Below are positions 16,437 through 27,183 of a stretch of 64,000 nucleotides of DNA, piece after piece; the stretch's first letter is position 1, and the number at the start of each line of letters is the position of its first letter. This DNA is from CATOSD01 sp965203135. GTDB lineage: Bacteria; Chloroflexota; Dehalococcoidia; Lucifugimonadales; CATOSD01. The stretch is taken from contig CBDBBO010000001.1 of NCBI GenBank assembly GCA_965203135.1, positions 1,736,001-1,800,000 on the forward strand, written 5' to 3'. The position numbers and the translations under genes are program-made. The notes under the pieces are model-generated. The model was given only the letters and a program-made list of their open reading frames with translations, was not told the origin of the DNA and did not search any database.

Positions 16437-17294
16437 CTACGCGAACCGCGCGAGCACCTCGCGGGCGGCGTCGTAGTCGCGCCGGCCCGCCCTCAGGATG
16501 GGCGGCACGAGGTAGAACGTCCTGTATCCCGCGTCCACAAACTCGCCCACAAGCTGCGCCGCTATGTCGGCGCCGGGCCGTCCCGCTGCCAGGTCGTCCG
16601 TGACCCGCGGCGGCACCTCCCCCAGCGCCAGGCTGCCGGACGCCATCACAGGCACCCCGAAGAACACCGGCGCGTCTAGCTCGCCGTACTGCGAGGCGTA
16701 GTGTTCCAGGAAGCGCGCCGGCAGCTCGGCGTCGAAAGTGGGCTGCGATATGAAGAACTGCGCTCCGGCCTCCGCCTTGGCGTGCGTAAGGCGCGCCTCG
16801 CTTTCGATGCCGCGTCCCAGGTCGATAGTGGCGCCGATGCAGAGGTTCGTCGGGCCTCGCAGCCTGAGACCGCGGTGGTCTACACCCTCGTTCATGGCGC
16901 CGACCGCTCGAATGAGTCCGCTGGGCGTGAAGTCGTGCACCGCGCGCGTGGACTGCAGCTCGCGCGCTGAAAAATCGTCGCCGCGCACGACTATCACGTT
17001 CTCCAGCCCCAGGAGCTCCGCGCCCAGCAGCAGGCTCTGGATGGCCACGCGATTCATGTCGCGCGTCGCGATGGTAAACGCAACCTCCGCGCCCGTCTCC
17101 CGCCGTAGCCAGTGAGCCGCCGCTACGGAATTGACTCGTACCGATCTTCCCGGGTTGTACGCCACAGATATGAAGTTCGCGTCGAGACCGCGCAGCGGCT
17201 CCAGCAGGCTGGGGTCGGCGCCTCTCGGCGGCGATGCGTCGCAGATGAAGACCGGCGTGCCCGGATTTTGGAGAATCTCGTCTACTATTTTCAC
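16437..17294 (-). CDS. Methylenetetrahydrofolate reductase-family protein
   Basis: This 285-residue protein has the TIM-barrel layout of MetF-type methylenetetrahydrofolate reductases, which reduce 5,10-CH2-THF to 5-methyl-THF with FAD. It includes the early FICDASPPRGADPSLL strand, GLENVIVVRGDD (equivalent to the L-A-L-R-G-D-P motif), the NLCIGATIDLGRG segment, and the substrate-site strand GAQFFISQPTFD. The GTG at 17294 is preceded by an AGGG. Several positions differ from canonical MetF (VRGDDF rather than LRGDPP), so a related methylene-folate or methyltransferase-linked activity remains possible. No corrinoid partner lies nearby. Confidence 0.8.
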   Translation of the reverse strand: MKIVDEILQNPGTPVFICDASPPRGADPSLLEPLRGLDANFISVAYNPGRSVRVNSVAAAHWLRRETGAEVAFTIATRDMNRVAIQSLLLGAELLGLENVIVVRGDDFSARELQSTRAVHDFTPSGLIRAVGAMNEGVDHRGLRLRGPTNLCIGATIDLGRGIESEARLTHAKAEAGAQFFISQPTFDAELPARFLEHYASQYGELDAPVFFGVPVMASGSLALGEVPPRVTDDLAAGRPGADIAAQLVGEFVDAGYRTFYLVPPILRAGRRDYDAAREVLARFA

Positions 17295-17424
17295 AATGTG
17301 CCCTATTTTGCGTCTGAAGGAATGGAAAAAAGAGAAAAGTTAAGGGGAGCACGTTAGACGCGCTCCCCCTGAGTAAGCTGCGTTTTCGACGGTACTCACC
17401 TCGTTGTCATTGGCAATGGCGGGG

Positions 17425-17892
17425 CTACTTCCAGCCCAGGTCACCGTTTCGACCCGGCGTGAGTGAAACCCTGTGGCCCAATTCGCAACTGAACCTCTCT
17501 TCGCGAACCTCCCTGCGCTTGCCCGATAGCGATGACTGCTCCATGTCGCCGCCGCAGAACGGGCAGGTTACCCCGTACACGACCCGGTTTCGTAGCCGGC
17601 GCAGTTGGACGTATGTGAGCGTCTCCACCAGCGAAGGAAACTCGCCTACGTATCGCAGAATGAAGCGGGTTCCCGCGCCGATTATGCTCCTGTGACCATT
17701 TGCCGACACTGGCGGTGTGTAGTGGTAGTTAACGTACCCACACTGCAGGCATTCAGGCTCGTCGTAGTTCATTCTGAGTTGCGCCTCGCACCTTGGGCAA
17801 ATCATCAGGTTTCGCCGTGACGCGACCGGTGCTATGTGCAGTAATGGTTCTGCTCCCCCGCTTATCAGGGTCTCCGCTGTTGATGTCGTCAA
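17425..17892 (-). CDS. Zinc-ribbon protein of unknown function
   Basis: This 155-residue protein has two cysteine-rich knuckles. The first is CPRC followed 14 residues later by CLQC in MICPRCEAQLRMNYDEPECL; the second is CPFCGGD with a later SCELGHRVSL. The region between is helical and basic (VETLTYVQLRRLRNRVVYG). The TTG at 17892 has AAGGA about 10 bases upstream; Met30 at 17805 would retain all zinc ligands and is a reasonable alternative. The local sequence is visibly less GC-rich than its neighbours, suggesting possible acquisition. It may bind nucleic acid, but nothing here proves it. Confidence 0.65.
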   Translation of the reverse strand: MTTSTAETLISGGAEPLLHIAPVASRRNLMICPRCEAQLRMNYDEPECLQCGYVNYHYTPPVSANGHRSIIGAGTRFILRYVGEFPSLVETLTYVQLRRLRNRVVYGVTCPFCGGDMEQSSLSGKRREVREERFSCELGHRVSLTPGRNGDLGWK

Positions 17893-18376
17893 CTAGATCC
17901 ATCCTTTCTGTAGATTTCGGTAGGCCCGATCTCGAGTTCCCAGGCTTTCCCGATTTGGGTGAGGCTCCCATCCAGCCGATCGCCTGTCGCTGTCGCTCGC
18001 ACCGCCGGATAGCCTCTGTCAGACTAGTCCTGTCCCATGCCTTTACTTTGTATAAATATATTTTCGGAAAAGTAAAAGCCAGTCAAGGCAGAATCACTGC
18101 AAAGTTGGGACAATCTTGGGGGAAAAATGGGCTAATTTTCTGTCGTTCATAGCTGGCACGCCACTCTCCGCGTGGAAACAGTGAATTTTTGGCATGGATG
18201 TGCATATTGATTCCGAGCCGTGTCAGAGAACAGAGAACGCCACTGAAAGATAAGGATGCGTTCGCGGCCGGTATTCTGGACTCCTTACGGCACGAAGGCT
18301 GGCGTTCGCCTTGAAAGCACACCCGGCCGAATCTATCATGGCTTTGGCCGGCATGGGTATCGGCACGGAGTCGAGA
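17893..18376. other. Noncoding stretch with an AT-rich island
   Basis: I see no supported gene here. Around 18040-18080 there is an AT-rich block with TATAAATATA flanked by CTTTACTTT and AAAAGTAAAAG, an imperfect inverted repeat. It may be a promoter region or an integration scar. The sequence just before 18377 supplies the manC-like ribosome site. Confidence 0.5.
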
Positions 18377-19522
18377 ATGTTGATCTATCCTGTGGTCCTG
18401 GCCGGCGGTTCGGGCACTCGCCTGTGGCCGCTGTCGAGGTCGCTCCACCCCAAGCAGTTCCTTGCCATCGGGGGCGAGCGATCGCTGCTGCAACAGGCGC
18501 TGCTTCGGTTGAACGGCCTCGAGAATGCCGCGGCGCCCGTCATCGTGTGCAACGAGGAGCACCGCTACCTCGTCGCCGAGCACTGCCGCCAGGTCGGTGT
18601 CACGCCGTCGGCGATCGTGCTGGAGTCCGCGGGACGCAGCACGGCGCCGGCGCTCACACTAGGCGCGCTGCGCGCTGCCGACCTGGCCCGGCGTGACGTG
18701 TCCGCGAGCGACCCCGACCCCGTCCTGCTCGTTTCCCCCGCGGACCACGTGCTGCGCGGCCCCCAGGCGTTCGCGGATGCGGTAAACGCGGGCGTGGCAT
18801 TCGCGTCGGCGGGCGGAATGGCCGCGGTCGGCGTCGTCCCAACTTCGGCGAACACCGGCTACGGCTACGTGGAGATGGGAGATTCCTTGGGCAGGGGCGC
18901 GCACCGAGTGGCGTCATTCGTCGAAAAGCCCGAAGAGCAGGTTGCGCGCAGGCTGGTCGAGAGCGGCCGCTTCCTGTGGAACAGCGGCATCTTCATGTCC
19001 CGCGTGTCGGTGTGGCTGGAGCAGATCGGGCTCCACCGTCCGGACATCGCCGAGGCGTGCGCGCGCGCGTTCGAGCTGGGACGGCAGGAAGGCGAGTTCT
19101 TCCGTCCCGACGCCGAGGCGTTCGCGCGCTGCCCGGGGGACTTCATCGCCTACGCCATCCTGGAGAAGATTGCCGGACGCACGGGCGATCTGCCCGCGTC
19201 TTCGGCGCCGCGGCCGTTCGACGGCCCGGAGTGCGTGGTGATTCCGATGAGGGCGGGCTGGTCCGACGTGGGGAGTTGGTCGTCGATGTGGGAGGAGGAG
19301 CCGTTGGACTCGGACGGCAACGCCATTCGCGGCGACGTGCTCGCCGAGTCGACGAGAAACTCGCTGCTCATAGGCCGCGACAGGCTGGTGGCCGCGATAG
19401 GGCTGGACAACGTGGTCGTGGTGGACACCGAAGACTGCGTGCTGGTGGCCGACATGGGGCGCTCGGAGGAGCTGAGGGCCGTTGTCGAACGCCTGAAGGC
19501 CCAGGGCCGCCCGGAGGTGTAG
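18377..19522 (+). CDS. manC: Mannose-1-phosphate guanylyltransferase
   Basis: This 381-residue enzyme makes GDP-mannose from mannose-1-phosphate and GTP for glycan synthesis. The nucleotidyltransferase signature VVLAGGSGTRLWPLSR begins at residue 5, followed by KQFLAI. Next are the VSPADHVL strand and FVEKPEEQVA. GRFLWNSGIFMSRV and GWSDVGSWSSMWE are also diagnostic of the family. The C-terminal phosphomannose isomerase cupin of bifunctional ManC/AlgA is absent, so this is the monofunctional type. GGAG six bases before the ATG at 18377 supports this start over upstream codons. The next gene is a convergent sugar epimerase, suggesting a glycan precursor locus. Confidence 0.93.
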   Translation: MLIYPVVLAGGSGTRLWPLSRSLHPKQFLAIGGERSLLQQALLRLNGLENAAAPVIVCNEEHRYLVAEHCRQVGVTPSAIVLESAGRSTAPALTLGALRAADLARRDVSASDPDPVLLVSPADHVLRGPQAFADAVNAGVAFASAGGMAAVGVVPTSANTGYGYVEMGDSLGRGAHRVASFVEKPEEQVARRLVESGRFLWNSGIFMSRVSVWLEQIGLHRPDIAEACARAFELGRQEGEFFRPDAEAFARCPGDFIAYAILEKIAGRTGDLPASSAPRPFDGPECVVIPMRAGWSDVGSWSSMWEEEPLDSDGNAIRGDVLAESTRNSLLIGRDRLVAAIGLDNVVVVDTEDCVLVADMGRSEELRAVVERLKAQGRPEV

Positions 19523-19531
19523 GACGCTTCC

Positions 19532-20647
19532 CTACCCCGCCAGCCGCGCCCGCACACTCTCCACCACCGACCAGTACCAGTCCATGTCCCCAAGCGCCCC
19601 GTCGATGAAGCGCAGGTTGGCGACGTGGTCCGTGAACAGCGGCTCGAACCCGGCCCCGACCAGCCTGCCGGGGTCTCCCCAGGTGTGGACGACGTAGTTC
19701 TTGACGTGCGGCGGCACCTGGACGTGGGCTATCTCCGGCCTCTCGCCCACAAGCGCCCCCACCTGGTCCACCATCTCGCTCACCGAAACCGGTCTGCCCT
19801 GCCCCACGTTGTAGGTGAGCGCCGATACGTCCTCAAGGCGCGGCTCTGGCGCGGGCAGCGACAACAGGAACAGCACCGCCCTGGCCACCTCAGCGGCGAA
19901 TATCGTGTCCCGCGTCTGCTCTCCGGGGCCGAAGACGCCCTCCTGGCCCCACACTTCGAACGGCACGCTCTCTCTGGCGTGCCAGAGGATCTGCGTGTAC
20001 AGGTTGCCGAAGTTGCCCTTGTGCTGCTCCGTCACCCCGTACACCGAAAAGAACCGGCAAATCTGCACCTTCAACCCGTCGCACAAGGCCTGCTGAATCG
20101 CCATCTCCTCCATCATCAGCTTGGTCAGTTCGTACAGCGACCCGGGCCAGGCCCGCTGCGTTTCGATGGAGGGCCGCGTCTTGGCCAGGCTGCTTGTGGA
20201 CGCGAATATGAGCCGTACGTCGTTGCTCACACACCACTCCAGGATCGCCTTCCAGCACTCGATCTCCTCCAAAACGTCGTCCAGACTGCGGAAGTGGGGT
20301 GCGCTGGATCGTCCGCCCACGAAGATGAGCACGTCTGGCGCGGGCGGAGGCGCGGCCACGAACTCCTGGTGTGTCCGGGTATCGACCAGTTGGCGAAGAG
20401 GCGCGGGCAGATTGTCCGCCCTGCCCAGAGACAGGTTGTCGTTAATCGAAAGGCGCTCGGGCGTATGACCAAGCTCGTACAGCTTGGTCAGGACGTGCGA
20501 GCCGACCTGCCCGCAGCCGCCCACCACGCAGATCGTCTTGTCTCGCAGGTCTCGCGCCGTTCTCACCAGCGGGTCTGCCACGCTCCTGTCGACGTACCAG
20601 GACTCGAGCTCGGCCAGTCCGCCGCTAGATCGCCTGGAAAGTGCCAT
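19532..20647 (-). CDS. NAD-dependent epimerase/dehydratase (extended SDR)
   Basis: This 371-residue extended short-chain dehydrogenase has the NAD-binding motif VVGGCGQVGSHVLTKL near residue 41. The catalytic serine region is IFASTSSLAK, and the Y-x-x-x-K motif is SLYELTK. It begins with a ~35-residue N-terminal extension before the Rossmann fold. The ATG at 20647 has an AGGGTGAT ribosome site. It probably acts on a nucleotide-sugar, by family and by the neighbouring GDP-mannose gene. The exact reaction (4-epimerase, dehydratase or reductase) cannot be assigned. Confidence 0.85.
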   Translation of the reverse strand: MALSRRSSGGLAELESWYVDRSVADPLVRTARDLRDKTICVVGGCGQVGSHVLTKLYELGHTPERLSINDNLSLGRADNLPAPLRQLVDTRTHQEFVAAPPPAPDVLIFVGGRSSAPHFRSLDDVLEEIECWKAILEWCVSNDVRLIFASTSSLAKTRPSIETQRAWPGSLYELTKLMMEEMAIQQALCDGLKVQICRFFSVYGVTEQHKGNFGNLYTQILWHARESVPFEVWGQEGVFGPGEQTRDTIFAAEVARAVLFLLSLPAPEPRLEDVSALTYNVGQGRPVSVSEMVDQVGALVGERPEIAHVQVPPHVKNYVVHTWGDPGRLVGAGFEPLFTDHVANLRFIDGALGDMDWYWSVVESVRARLAG

Positions 20648-20815
20648 TCAGTAATCACCCTGTCCGGCTACGCGCCACCTGTGTACTGCGCAAAGTCTAG
20701 GCTACGCATCTAACCCCCGCAAGGGTAAGGGGGTGTCCCTCGTTCCGGTTAGTAGTACAATACAGTCCCGCCGCCCAGGCCGCGGCGTGGCACATCAAGC
20801 CTCAAGGAGTTTCCA

Positions 20816-22012
20816 ATGGCCCCAGACGCGCTTCCCGAATCCCAGATGCCCAGCGTGCCGCCTAGAATCTTGCTGGGCCCCGGCCCAAGCAACGCCAACC
20901 CGAGGGTGTTGCAGGCGATGATGTCCAACATGATCGGCTACCTGGACCCCGACTTCATGCTGATAATGAACGAGGTGTCGGCGCTCCTTCGCAGGGTGTA
21001 CCAGACGGACGAGGGTCTCACGTTCGCCCTCTCCGGCACAGGGTCGTCGGGAATGGAAGCGGGGCTGTCCAGCCTTCTCGAGCCTGGCGACACCGTCGTA
21101 ATGTGCATCTACGGCTTCTTCTGCGAGCGCATGGTGGATATGGCCACCCGCATAGGCGCCAACGTGGTGCCGCTCCGCGCGGAGTGGGGCAAGCCCTTCC
21201 CCGAAGAGATGCTGGAACAGGAGCTCGGCAAGCACGCCAACGTGAAGATGGTGACCGCCATTCACGCCGAGACGTCCACGGGCGTCCGCCAGCCCCTGGA
21301 GGACATATCGGCGCTCGCCAAGGCCCACGACGCGCTGTTCATGGTCGACGCGGTGACGTCCTTGGGCGGCAACGAGGTCGCCGCCGACGATTGGGATATC
21401 GACTACTGCTACTCGGCAACCCAGAAGTGCCTGGGATGTCCTCCCGGACTCTCGCCCGTGATGGTCAGCCCCCGGGCCCACGACGTGGTGAAGAGCAGGG
21501 AAACCAAGCCGGTGTCCTGGTACCTGGATCTCGCGCTAAACGCCAACTACTGGGGATTCGACCGGGTGTACCATCACACCGCGCCGGTCAGCATGATCCT
21601 GGCCCTGCGCGAGGGCCTGCGCATCGTGCTGGAGGAAGGCCTGGAGGCGCGTTTCGCGCGCCACCGGCAAAACGCGGACGCGCTGCGCGCCGGCCTGGAC
21701 GCGCTGGGGCTGGAGGCGGTAGTGCCGCGCGAGCACGCGCTGGACCAAATTACACCGCTGTGGATTCCGGAGGGCGTAGACGACGACACTGTGCGCGGGA
21801 TGCTGCTGCGGGAGCACAACCTGGAGATAGGCAAGGGCCTGGGCGAGCTCGCCGGCAAGGTGTGGCGCGTTGGGCTGATGGGCGAATCCAGCAAGGCTGA
21901 GTACGTGCTGGCGCTGCTGTCCGCGCTGGAGGACATACTGCCCCGCGTCGGCTACGAGGTGCCGCGCGGCGCGGGCGTCGGCGCGGCGAGCACGTCGCTG
22001 ACGACAGGGTGA
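20816..22012 (+). CDS. Class V PLP aminotransferase (alanine/serine-glyoxylate type)
   Basis: This 398-residue fold-type I PLP enzyme closely resembles alanine-glyoxylate and serine-glyoxylate aminotransferases. It opens with RILLGPGPSNANPRVLQAM. It has the PLP-phosphate segment LSGTGSSGMEAGLSSLL, the IHAETSTGV segment, the PLP ring aspartate in MVDAVTSLGG, and the Schiff-base lysine Lys204 in CYSATQKCLGCPPG. The ATG at 20816 has an AAGGAG six bases upstream. Such enzymes remove glyoxylate or make glycine from serine or alanine, and some members use taurine or phosphonates, so the exact donor is not fixed. The ~80 bases upstream contain a TACAAT box. Confidence 0.9.
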   Translation: MAPDALPESQMPSVPPRILLGPGPSNANPRVLQAMMSNMIGYLDPDFMLIMNEVSALLRRVYQTDEGLTFALSGTGSSGMEAGLSSLLEPGDTVVMCIYGFFCERMVDMATRIGANVVPLRAEWGKPFPEEMLEQELGKHANVKMVTAIHAETSTGVRQPLEDISALAKAHDALFMVDAVTSLGGNEVAADDWDIDYCYSATQKCLGCPPGLSPVMVSPRAHDVVKSRETKPVSWYLDLALNANYWGFDRVYHHTAPVSMILALREGLRIVLEEGLEARFARHRQNADALRAGLDALGLEAVVPREHALDQITPLWIPEGVDDDTVRGMLLREHNLEIGKGLGELAGKVWRVGLMGESSKAEYVLALLSALEDILPRVGYEVPRGAGVGAASTSLTTG

Positions 22013-22040
22013 TCTCCGGTCACCACGCGCGCTTGTAGCG

Positions 22041-22083
22041 CCCTCTCCCTCACGAGGGAGAGGGTTGGCGTGAGGGTGATAGT
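22041..22083. repeat. Dispersed palindromic repeat, copy 5
   Basis: The perfect hairpin CCCTCTCCCT-CACG-AGGGAGAGGG is followed by TTGGCGTGAGGGTGATAG. It lies between the aminotransferase and the convergent MOSC gene. Confidence 0.75.
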
Positions 22084-22095
22084 CCCCGACGGTCG

Positions 22096-22560
22096 CTACG
22101 CGCTCGCGGCGGCTCCCTCCAACACCCGGACGCCGTCGCCGACCTTGATTTCACCGCCCTGCACTACGTATGCCAGCATGCCTCGCTGGCGCTCCAGCTC
22201 CACGCGCAGCCCGGGCCGAATCTCGTCCATGCGCGAGCACGGCGCGCAGTGGCCGGTTATGCGCACGACCACGTCGTCGCCGAGCGCGACCTTGGCGCCC
22301 GCCTCGATGGTCGCGAGCTCGACACCCGATGTCGTAATGTTCTCCCGCACTTGCCCGTGCGAAAGGCCGAAGCGCTCCAGCGTCTCCTCGTCCATCAGCA
22401 GCACCTGCCGGGCCACGCGGACGCCCTCGGAGATGGCGTGGCGGTCGCCCTCGATGCCGTGGTTGGAGACGACCTTTGCGCTCTCTACCGTCTTCATTGG
22501 CTCTCGATGTCCCACGCAAAGCTGTAGCGAAACGATGGCGCCCTGTTGACTGGAACTCAT
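22096..22560 (-). CDS. MOSC-domain protein
   Basis: This 154-residue single-domain protein matches the MOSC (molybdenum cofactor sulfurase C-terminal) fold. Conserved elements include VVSNHGIEGDRHA, the RQVLLMDEETLERFGLSHG stretch, VRENITTSGVEL, and a GHCAPCSRMDE segment whose cysteine is the expected sulfur- or Moco-binding residue. Stand-alone MOSC proteins are thought to bind or traffic molybdenum cofactor or sulfur. A molybdopterin-type oxidoreductase is encoded at 28725-29339, but the two are not adjacent. The ATG at 22560 is the clear start. Confidence 0.88.
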   Translation of the reverse strand: MSSSQQGAIVSLQLCVGHREPMKTVESAKVVSNHGIEGDRHAISEGVRVARQVLLMDEETLERFGLSHGQVRENITTSGVELATIEAGAKVALGDDVVVRITGHCAPCSRMDEIRPGLRVELERQRGMLAYVVQGGEIKVGDGVRVLEGAAASA

Positions 22561-22682
22561 GCGAATGCCCTCCCCGATTGAGTGTTCGCCTAACGGTACA
22601 CGTACACAAGCCGCGGGGCAAGTGTTTAGGGTCTCGCCCTGACCATGGGAAGGTAAGAATAAGTCGTGCTGACGTACCGCCG

Positions 22683-22961
22683 CTAATCGCTAACCGCAGA
22701 CCATTGGCCGGCGGTCACCGACTCATCATCCACCGCGACTGGCCGTTCCCACGCAGGGAGAAGAGGGCGCGGCAAGGGTTCAGGCATCGTGTCGCCATTC
22801 TTGCGAGATACGTCCAGCCAATGCGCAATTGCCTTCTGAATGCTCTGCAGGGCCTCTTCATAGCTGGCTCCATGCGCCATACACCCCGGCAACTCTGACA
22901 CCTCCGCAATGTACAAATCGTCTTCGTCACTCCAGTACATGATGATTTCGTACTTTTGCAT
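22683..22961 (-). CDS. hicB: HicB-family antitoxin
   Basis: This 92-residue protein has the HicB fold opening YEIIMYWSDEDDLYIAEVSE, then LPGCMAHGASYEEALQSIQK and a helix ending AIAHWLD. This is the typical degenerate RNase-H-like antitoxin domain. Its ATG shares one base with the hicA stop (TGATG), and toxin-first order is normal for hicAB. HicB neutralises HicA and may repress the operon. The C-terminal tail is proline-rich, with no evident HTH or ribbon-helix-helix, so autoregulation is uncertain. Confidence 0.88.
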   Translation of the reverse strand: MQKYEIIMYWSDEDDLYIAEVSELPGCMAHGASYEEALQSIQKAIAHWLDVSRKNGDTMPEPLPRPLLPAWERPVAVDDESVTAGQWSAVSD

Positions 22962-23209
22962 CAGGATTCCTCCAGCCTGTTTCTCAGAATGATTCTACGA
23001 ACCTGCCTGACCTGGTAGGGTTTGGCGTGGCTGCCCCGCGCTTGCAGGTTAATCATGTCAATTCCTTGCTTTCGGAAGATGTGGTGACTGCCGCTTACCT
23101 CCTCGACAAATCCCAGCCGCCTAAGCAAGGCGCACAACTCGTTGAAACGGATGTTGGCGTCGGCGTCTCTGTTGAGAATCCTCCGCATCAACCGCGAGCG
23201 TCGTCTCAA
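22961..23209 (-). CDS. hicA: HicA-family mRNA interferase toxin
   Basis: This 82-residue protein contains the HicA double-stranded RNA-binding-like domain. NELCALLRRLGFVEE is followed by the catalytic-histidine motif VSGSHHIFRKQG and then INLQARGSHAKPYQVRQVRRI. A TTG start at 23209 is decided by GGAGG five bases upstream; Met8 is within the leader. HicA cleaves mRNA when free of HicB. Compared with compact HicA (~60 residues), it has a ~20-residue basic N-terminal extension. Confidence 0.88.
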   Translation of the reverse strand: MRRRSRLMRRILNRDADANIRFNELCALLRRLGFVEEVSGSHHIFRKQGIDMINLQARGSHAKPYQVRQVRRIILRNRLEES

Positions 23210-23259
23210 GTCTACCTCCGTTTCTCATATGCTACCACTTCGGTTTGAGTACGAGAACG

Positions 23260-23268
23260 TGCTATACT
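23260..23268 (+). promoter_or_regulatory. Extended -10 promoter of the DUF3500 gene
   Basis: TGCTATACT gives an extended -10 (TGn plus TATACT), with no good -35 at the expected spacing. It lies about 80 bases before the DUF3500 start. Confidence 0.5.
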
Positions 23269-23347
23269 CTGTCCAAGATCGGCGGCGCGCAGCATTCGCC
23301 GCCACTGTCCTCGAACACGCCACACGACCACCAAGGAGGCGCACACT

Positions 23348-24337
23348 ATGGCTACCGCATCGAATGGGCTGACAACCGTCGTGAGGAACATGAACGAGGC
23401 GGGCTCGAAGTTCCTGGCGAGCCTCGAACCGAAGCAGCGGGACAAGGCGATGTACCCGTACCTGGACGGCGAGCGCGTATTCTGGTACTACCCGCCGCTC
23501 AACCGGCACGGCCTGGCCCTGCGCGATATGGACCACAACCAGCGCAAGCTGGCCTACGATCTGATGGCGACGGGTCTCACGGACAGGTCATTCGAACAGG
23601 CCAAGCAGATCATCGAGCACGAGTCGGTGCTCGGGCCGCTGGAGAAGGAGCAGGGCATCGTCTCCTTCGTCCGTGATCCCGACCTCTACTACTTCACCAT
23701 CTTCGGCGAGCCGGGCGGCGACGAGCCGTGGGGCTGGCGAGCGGAAGGACACCACGTTTCGCTGCACTTCAGCATCTGGGGCGATGACATCGTCTCGATG
23801 ACGCCGTTCTTCTTCGGCGCCAACCCCGCCGAGGTCCGCAAGGGACCCAAGGCGGGGCTGCGCATACTGGGCGCTCGCGAGGACATGGCCTACGAGCTGA
23901 TGGACAGCCTGGATGCGGGGCAGAGGTCGAAGACGGTCATCTACGACGAGGCCCCCTACGACATCCTCACCTACAACAGCTCCAAGGTGTCGCTGCCCAA
24001 GGAAGAAGGGCTATCGGTCTCGGCGATGTCGGGCACCCAGCGCGAGATGCTGATGGGTCTTGTCACCGAGTACGTGAACCAGGTGAACGAGGAGTTGGCA
24101 GGCCGGAGGCTTGCGGCGCTGAAGGACGGCGGATTCGACCAGCTACACTTCGCGTGGGCGGGCCCGCTGGACAGGAGCGCGGCGCACTACTACCGCATTC
24201 ACGGTGGCGAGTTCGTGGTCGAGTTCGACAACCGCCAGAACGGCGCCAACCACATCCACTCGGTCTGGCGTGAGGTCGAGAACGACTTCGCCGGCGACGT
24301 GCTGCGCGACCATCTGCTGATGTACCACGTCCTCTAG
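23348..24337 (+). CDS. DUF3500-domain protein
   Basis: This 329-residue protein matches the DUF3500 family as I recall it. Features include the WYYPPLNRHGLALRDM region, the FTIFGEPGGDEPWGWRAEGH segment, LHFSIWGDDIVSMTPFFFGANPAEV, a later LHFAWAGPLD, and the C-terminal FDNRQNGANHIHSVWRE. Histidines and tryptophans are highly concentrated in these blocks, which suggests a catalytic or metal site, but the family has no assigned activity that I know. There is no signal peptide or membrane segment. It is transcribed alone and converges on the BON gene with overlapping ends. Confidence 0.85.
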   Translation: MATASNGLTTVVRNMNEAGSKFLASLEPKQRDKAMYPYLDGERVFWYYPPLNRHGLALRDMDHNQRKLAYDLMATGLTDRSFEQAKQIIEHESVLGPLEKEQGIVSFVRDPDLYYFTIFGEPGGDEPWGWRAEGHHVSLHFSIWGDDIVSMTPFFFGANPAEVRKGPKAGLRILGAREDMAYELMDSLDAGQRSKTVIYDEAPYDILTYNSSKVSLPKEEGLSVSAMSGTQREMLMGLVTEYVNQVNEELAGRRLAALKDGGFDQLHFAWAGPLDRSAAHYYRIHGGEFVVEFDNRQNGANHIHSVWREVENDFAGDVLRDHLLMYHVL

Positions 24338-25242
24338 GGAGATGGATCGCGGCCTTCCTCGTCATCCGCGGTGGGCCACTGCACGTCCAGTATGCCGGGG
24401 GTGGCGCGCACCGCCTGCGTGACGGCCTGCCGCTCGCCCTCGTCATGGACCGCGCCTTCGAGATGTAGCACGCCGAACTGCGACTTTACCACCACGCGGT
24501 CCAGCAGCGACGGCGCATACCGCGATATGCGGGAGGCCGCGTCCAGGTCTATCTCCCAGTCGCTGAACAGGCGATTCTCCACCGCGACGCAGCCGCGGAC
24601 CGAACCTGCGACCTTCTCTACCTCGCGGTTCACGGTGGGCGAGCGGGTGTTGCCCTCCAGCCGCACCACGCCCTCCGCCACGCTGACGCGGACCTCGTTC
24701 AGGTCCACCTCGGGCAGGTCCGGCGAGCGTTGCAGCGCCTCGATCAGGTCGCCCTCGACCTCCTCGTCCCTGCGGTAGTCGACAGGATGGCGCTGCTCGA
24801 CGTCCGCCGCTATGCGAAGGCCCTCCGCGCTCAGCTCGTCCGACCCGGACACCGCCAGCAGCACAGGGCGGGCGCCCCGCTGCTGCGCGATGACGTGGGT
24901 CACCCTCCGTAACTCGCCAATCACGCGCACTCCCCGCAGCCGCAGCCGTTCGCCGCCGGGCGCGAGCACCCACGTGCGGGGAGTCAGGGCGATGCCGGCA
25001 GGCGGGTCCGAGTCCGCATTCGGCAGGGCCAGCATCTCGACCAATCCCATGCTCAGGCGTAGGCTCTCGGTGTCGCCGCCCGCCAGCAGCCCCACCTGGG
25101 CGCTGCGGCGTGTGGCCAGCACCAGGCCCCGCTGCACCGTGAGATGGGTTACTCGCGTCGGCGCGGCCGAGACGACAACGCCTCGCAGCCGGCCTGCCCA
25201 GCCGTCGGTTGCCGATACCTTCTGGCCCCAAGTAAAGTCCAT
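24334..25242 (-). CDS. PRC-barrel-like/BON-domain protein
   Basis: This 302-residue protein begins with a PRC-barrel-like segment (GQKVSATDGWAGRLRGVVVS). It continues through a repeat of the same fold (about residues 90-140) and ends with two BON-type modules: VRVSVAEGVVRLEGNTRSP... and VVVKSQFGVLHLEGAVHDEG. BON domains bind phospholipid or act in envelope stress; PRC-barrels bind protein or RNA partners. The ATG at 25242 is preceded by a GGGAG and avoids a 16-codon extension. It is the last gene of the hspR-grpE-dnaK operon, 32 bases after dnaK, so it is probably heat-shock co-regulated. No signal peptide is visible. Confidence 0.75.
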   Translation of the reverse strand: MDFTWGQKVSATDGWAGRLRGVVVSAAPTRVTHLTVQRGLVLATRRSAQVGLLAGGDTESLRLSMGLVEMLALPNADSDPPAGIALTPRTWVLAPGGERLRLRGVRVIGELRRVTHVIAQQRGARPVLLAVSGSDELSAEGLRIAADVEQRHPVDYRRDEEVEGDLIEALQRSPDLPEVDLNEVRVSVAEGVVRLEGNTRSPTVNREVEKVAGSVRGCVAVENRLFSDWEIDLDAASRISRYAPSLLDRVVVKSQFGVLHLEGAVHDEGERQAVTQAVRATPGILDVQWPTADDEEGRDPSP

Positions 25243-25274
25243 AGCCTCTGCTCCCGGCCACTGACCGCCAGCCA

Positions 25275-27173
<1,899 letters not shown>

Positions 27174-27183
27174 CGAGCGTCTC

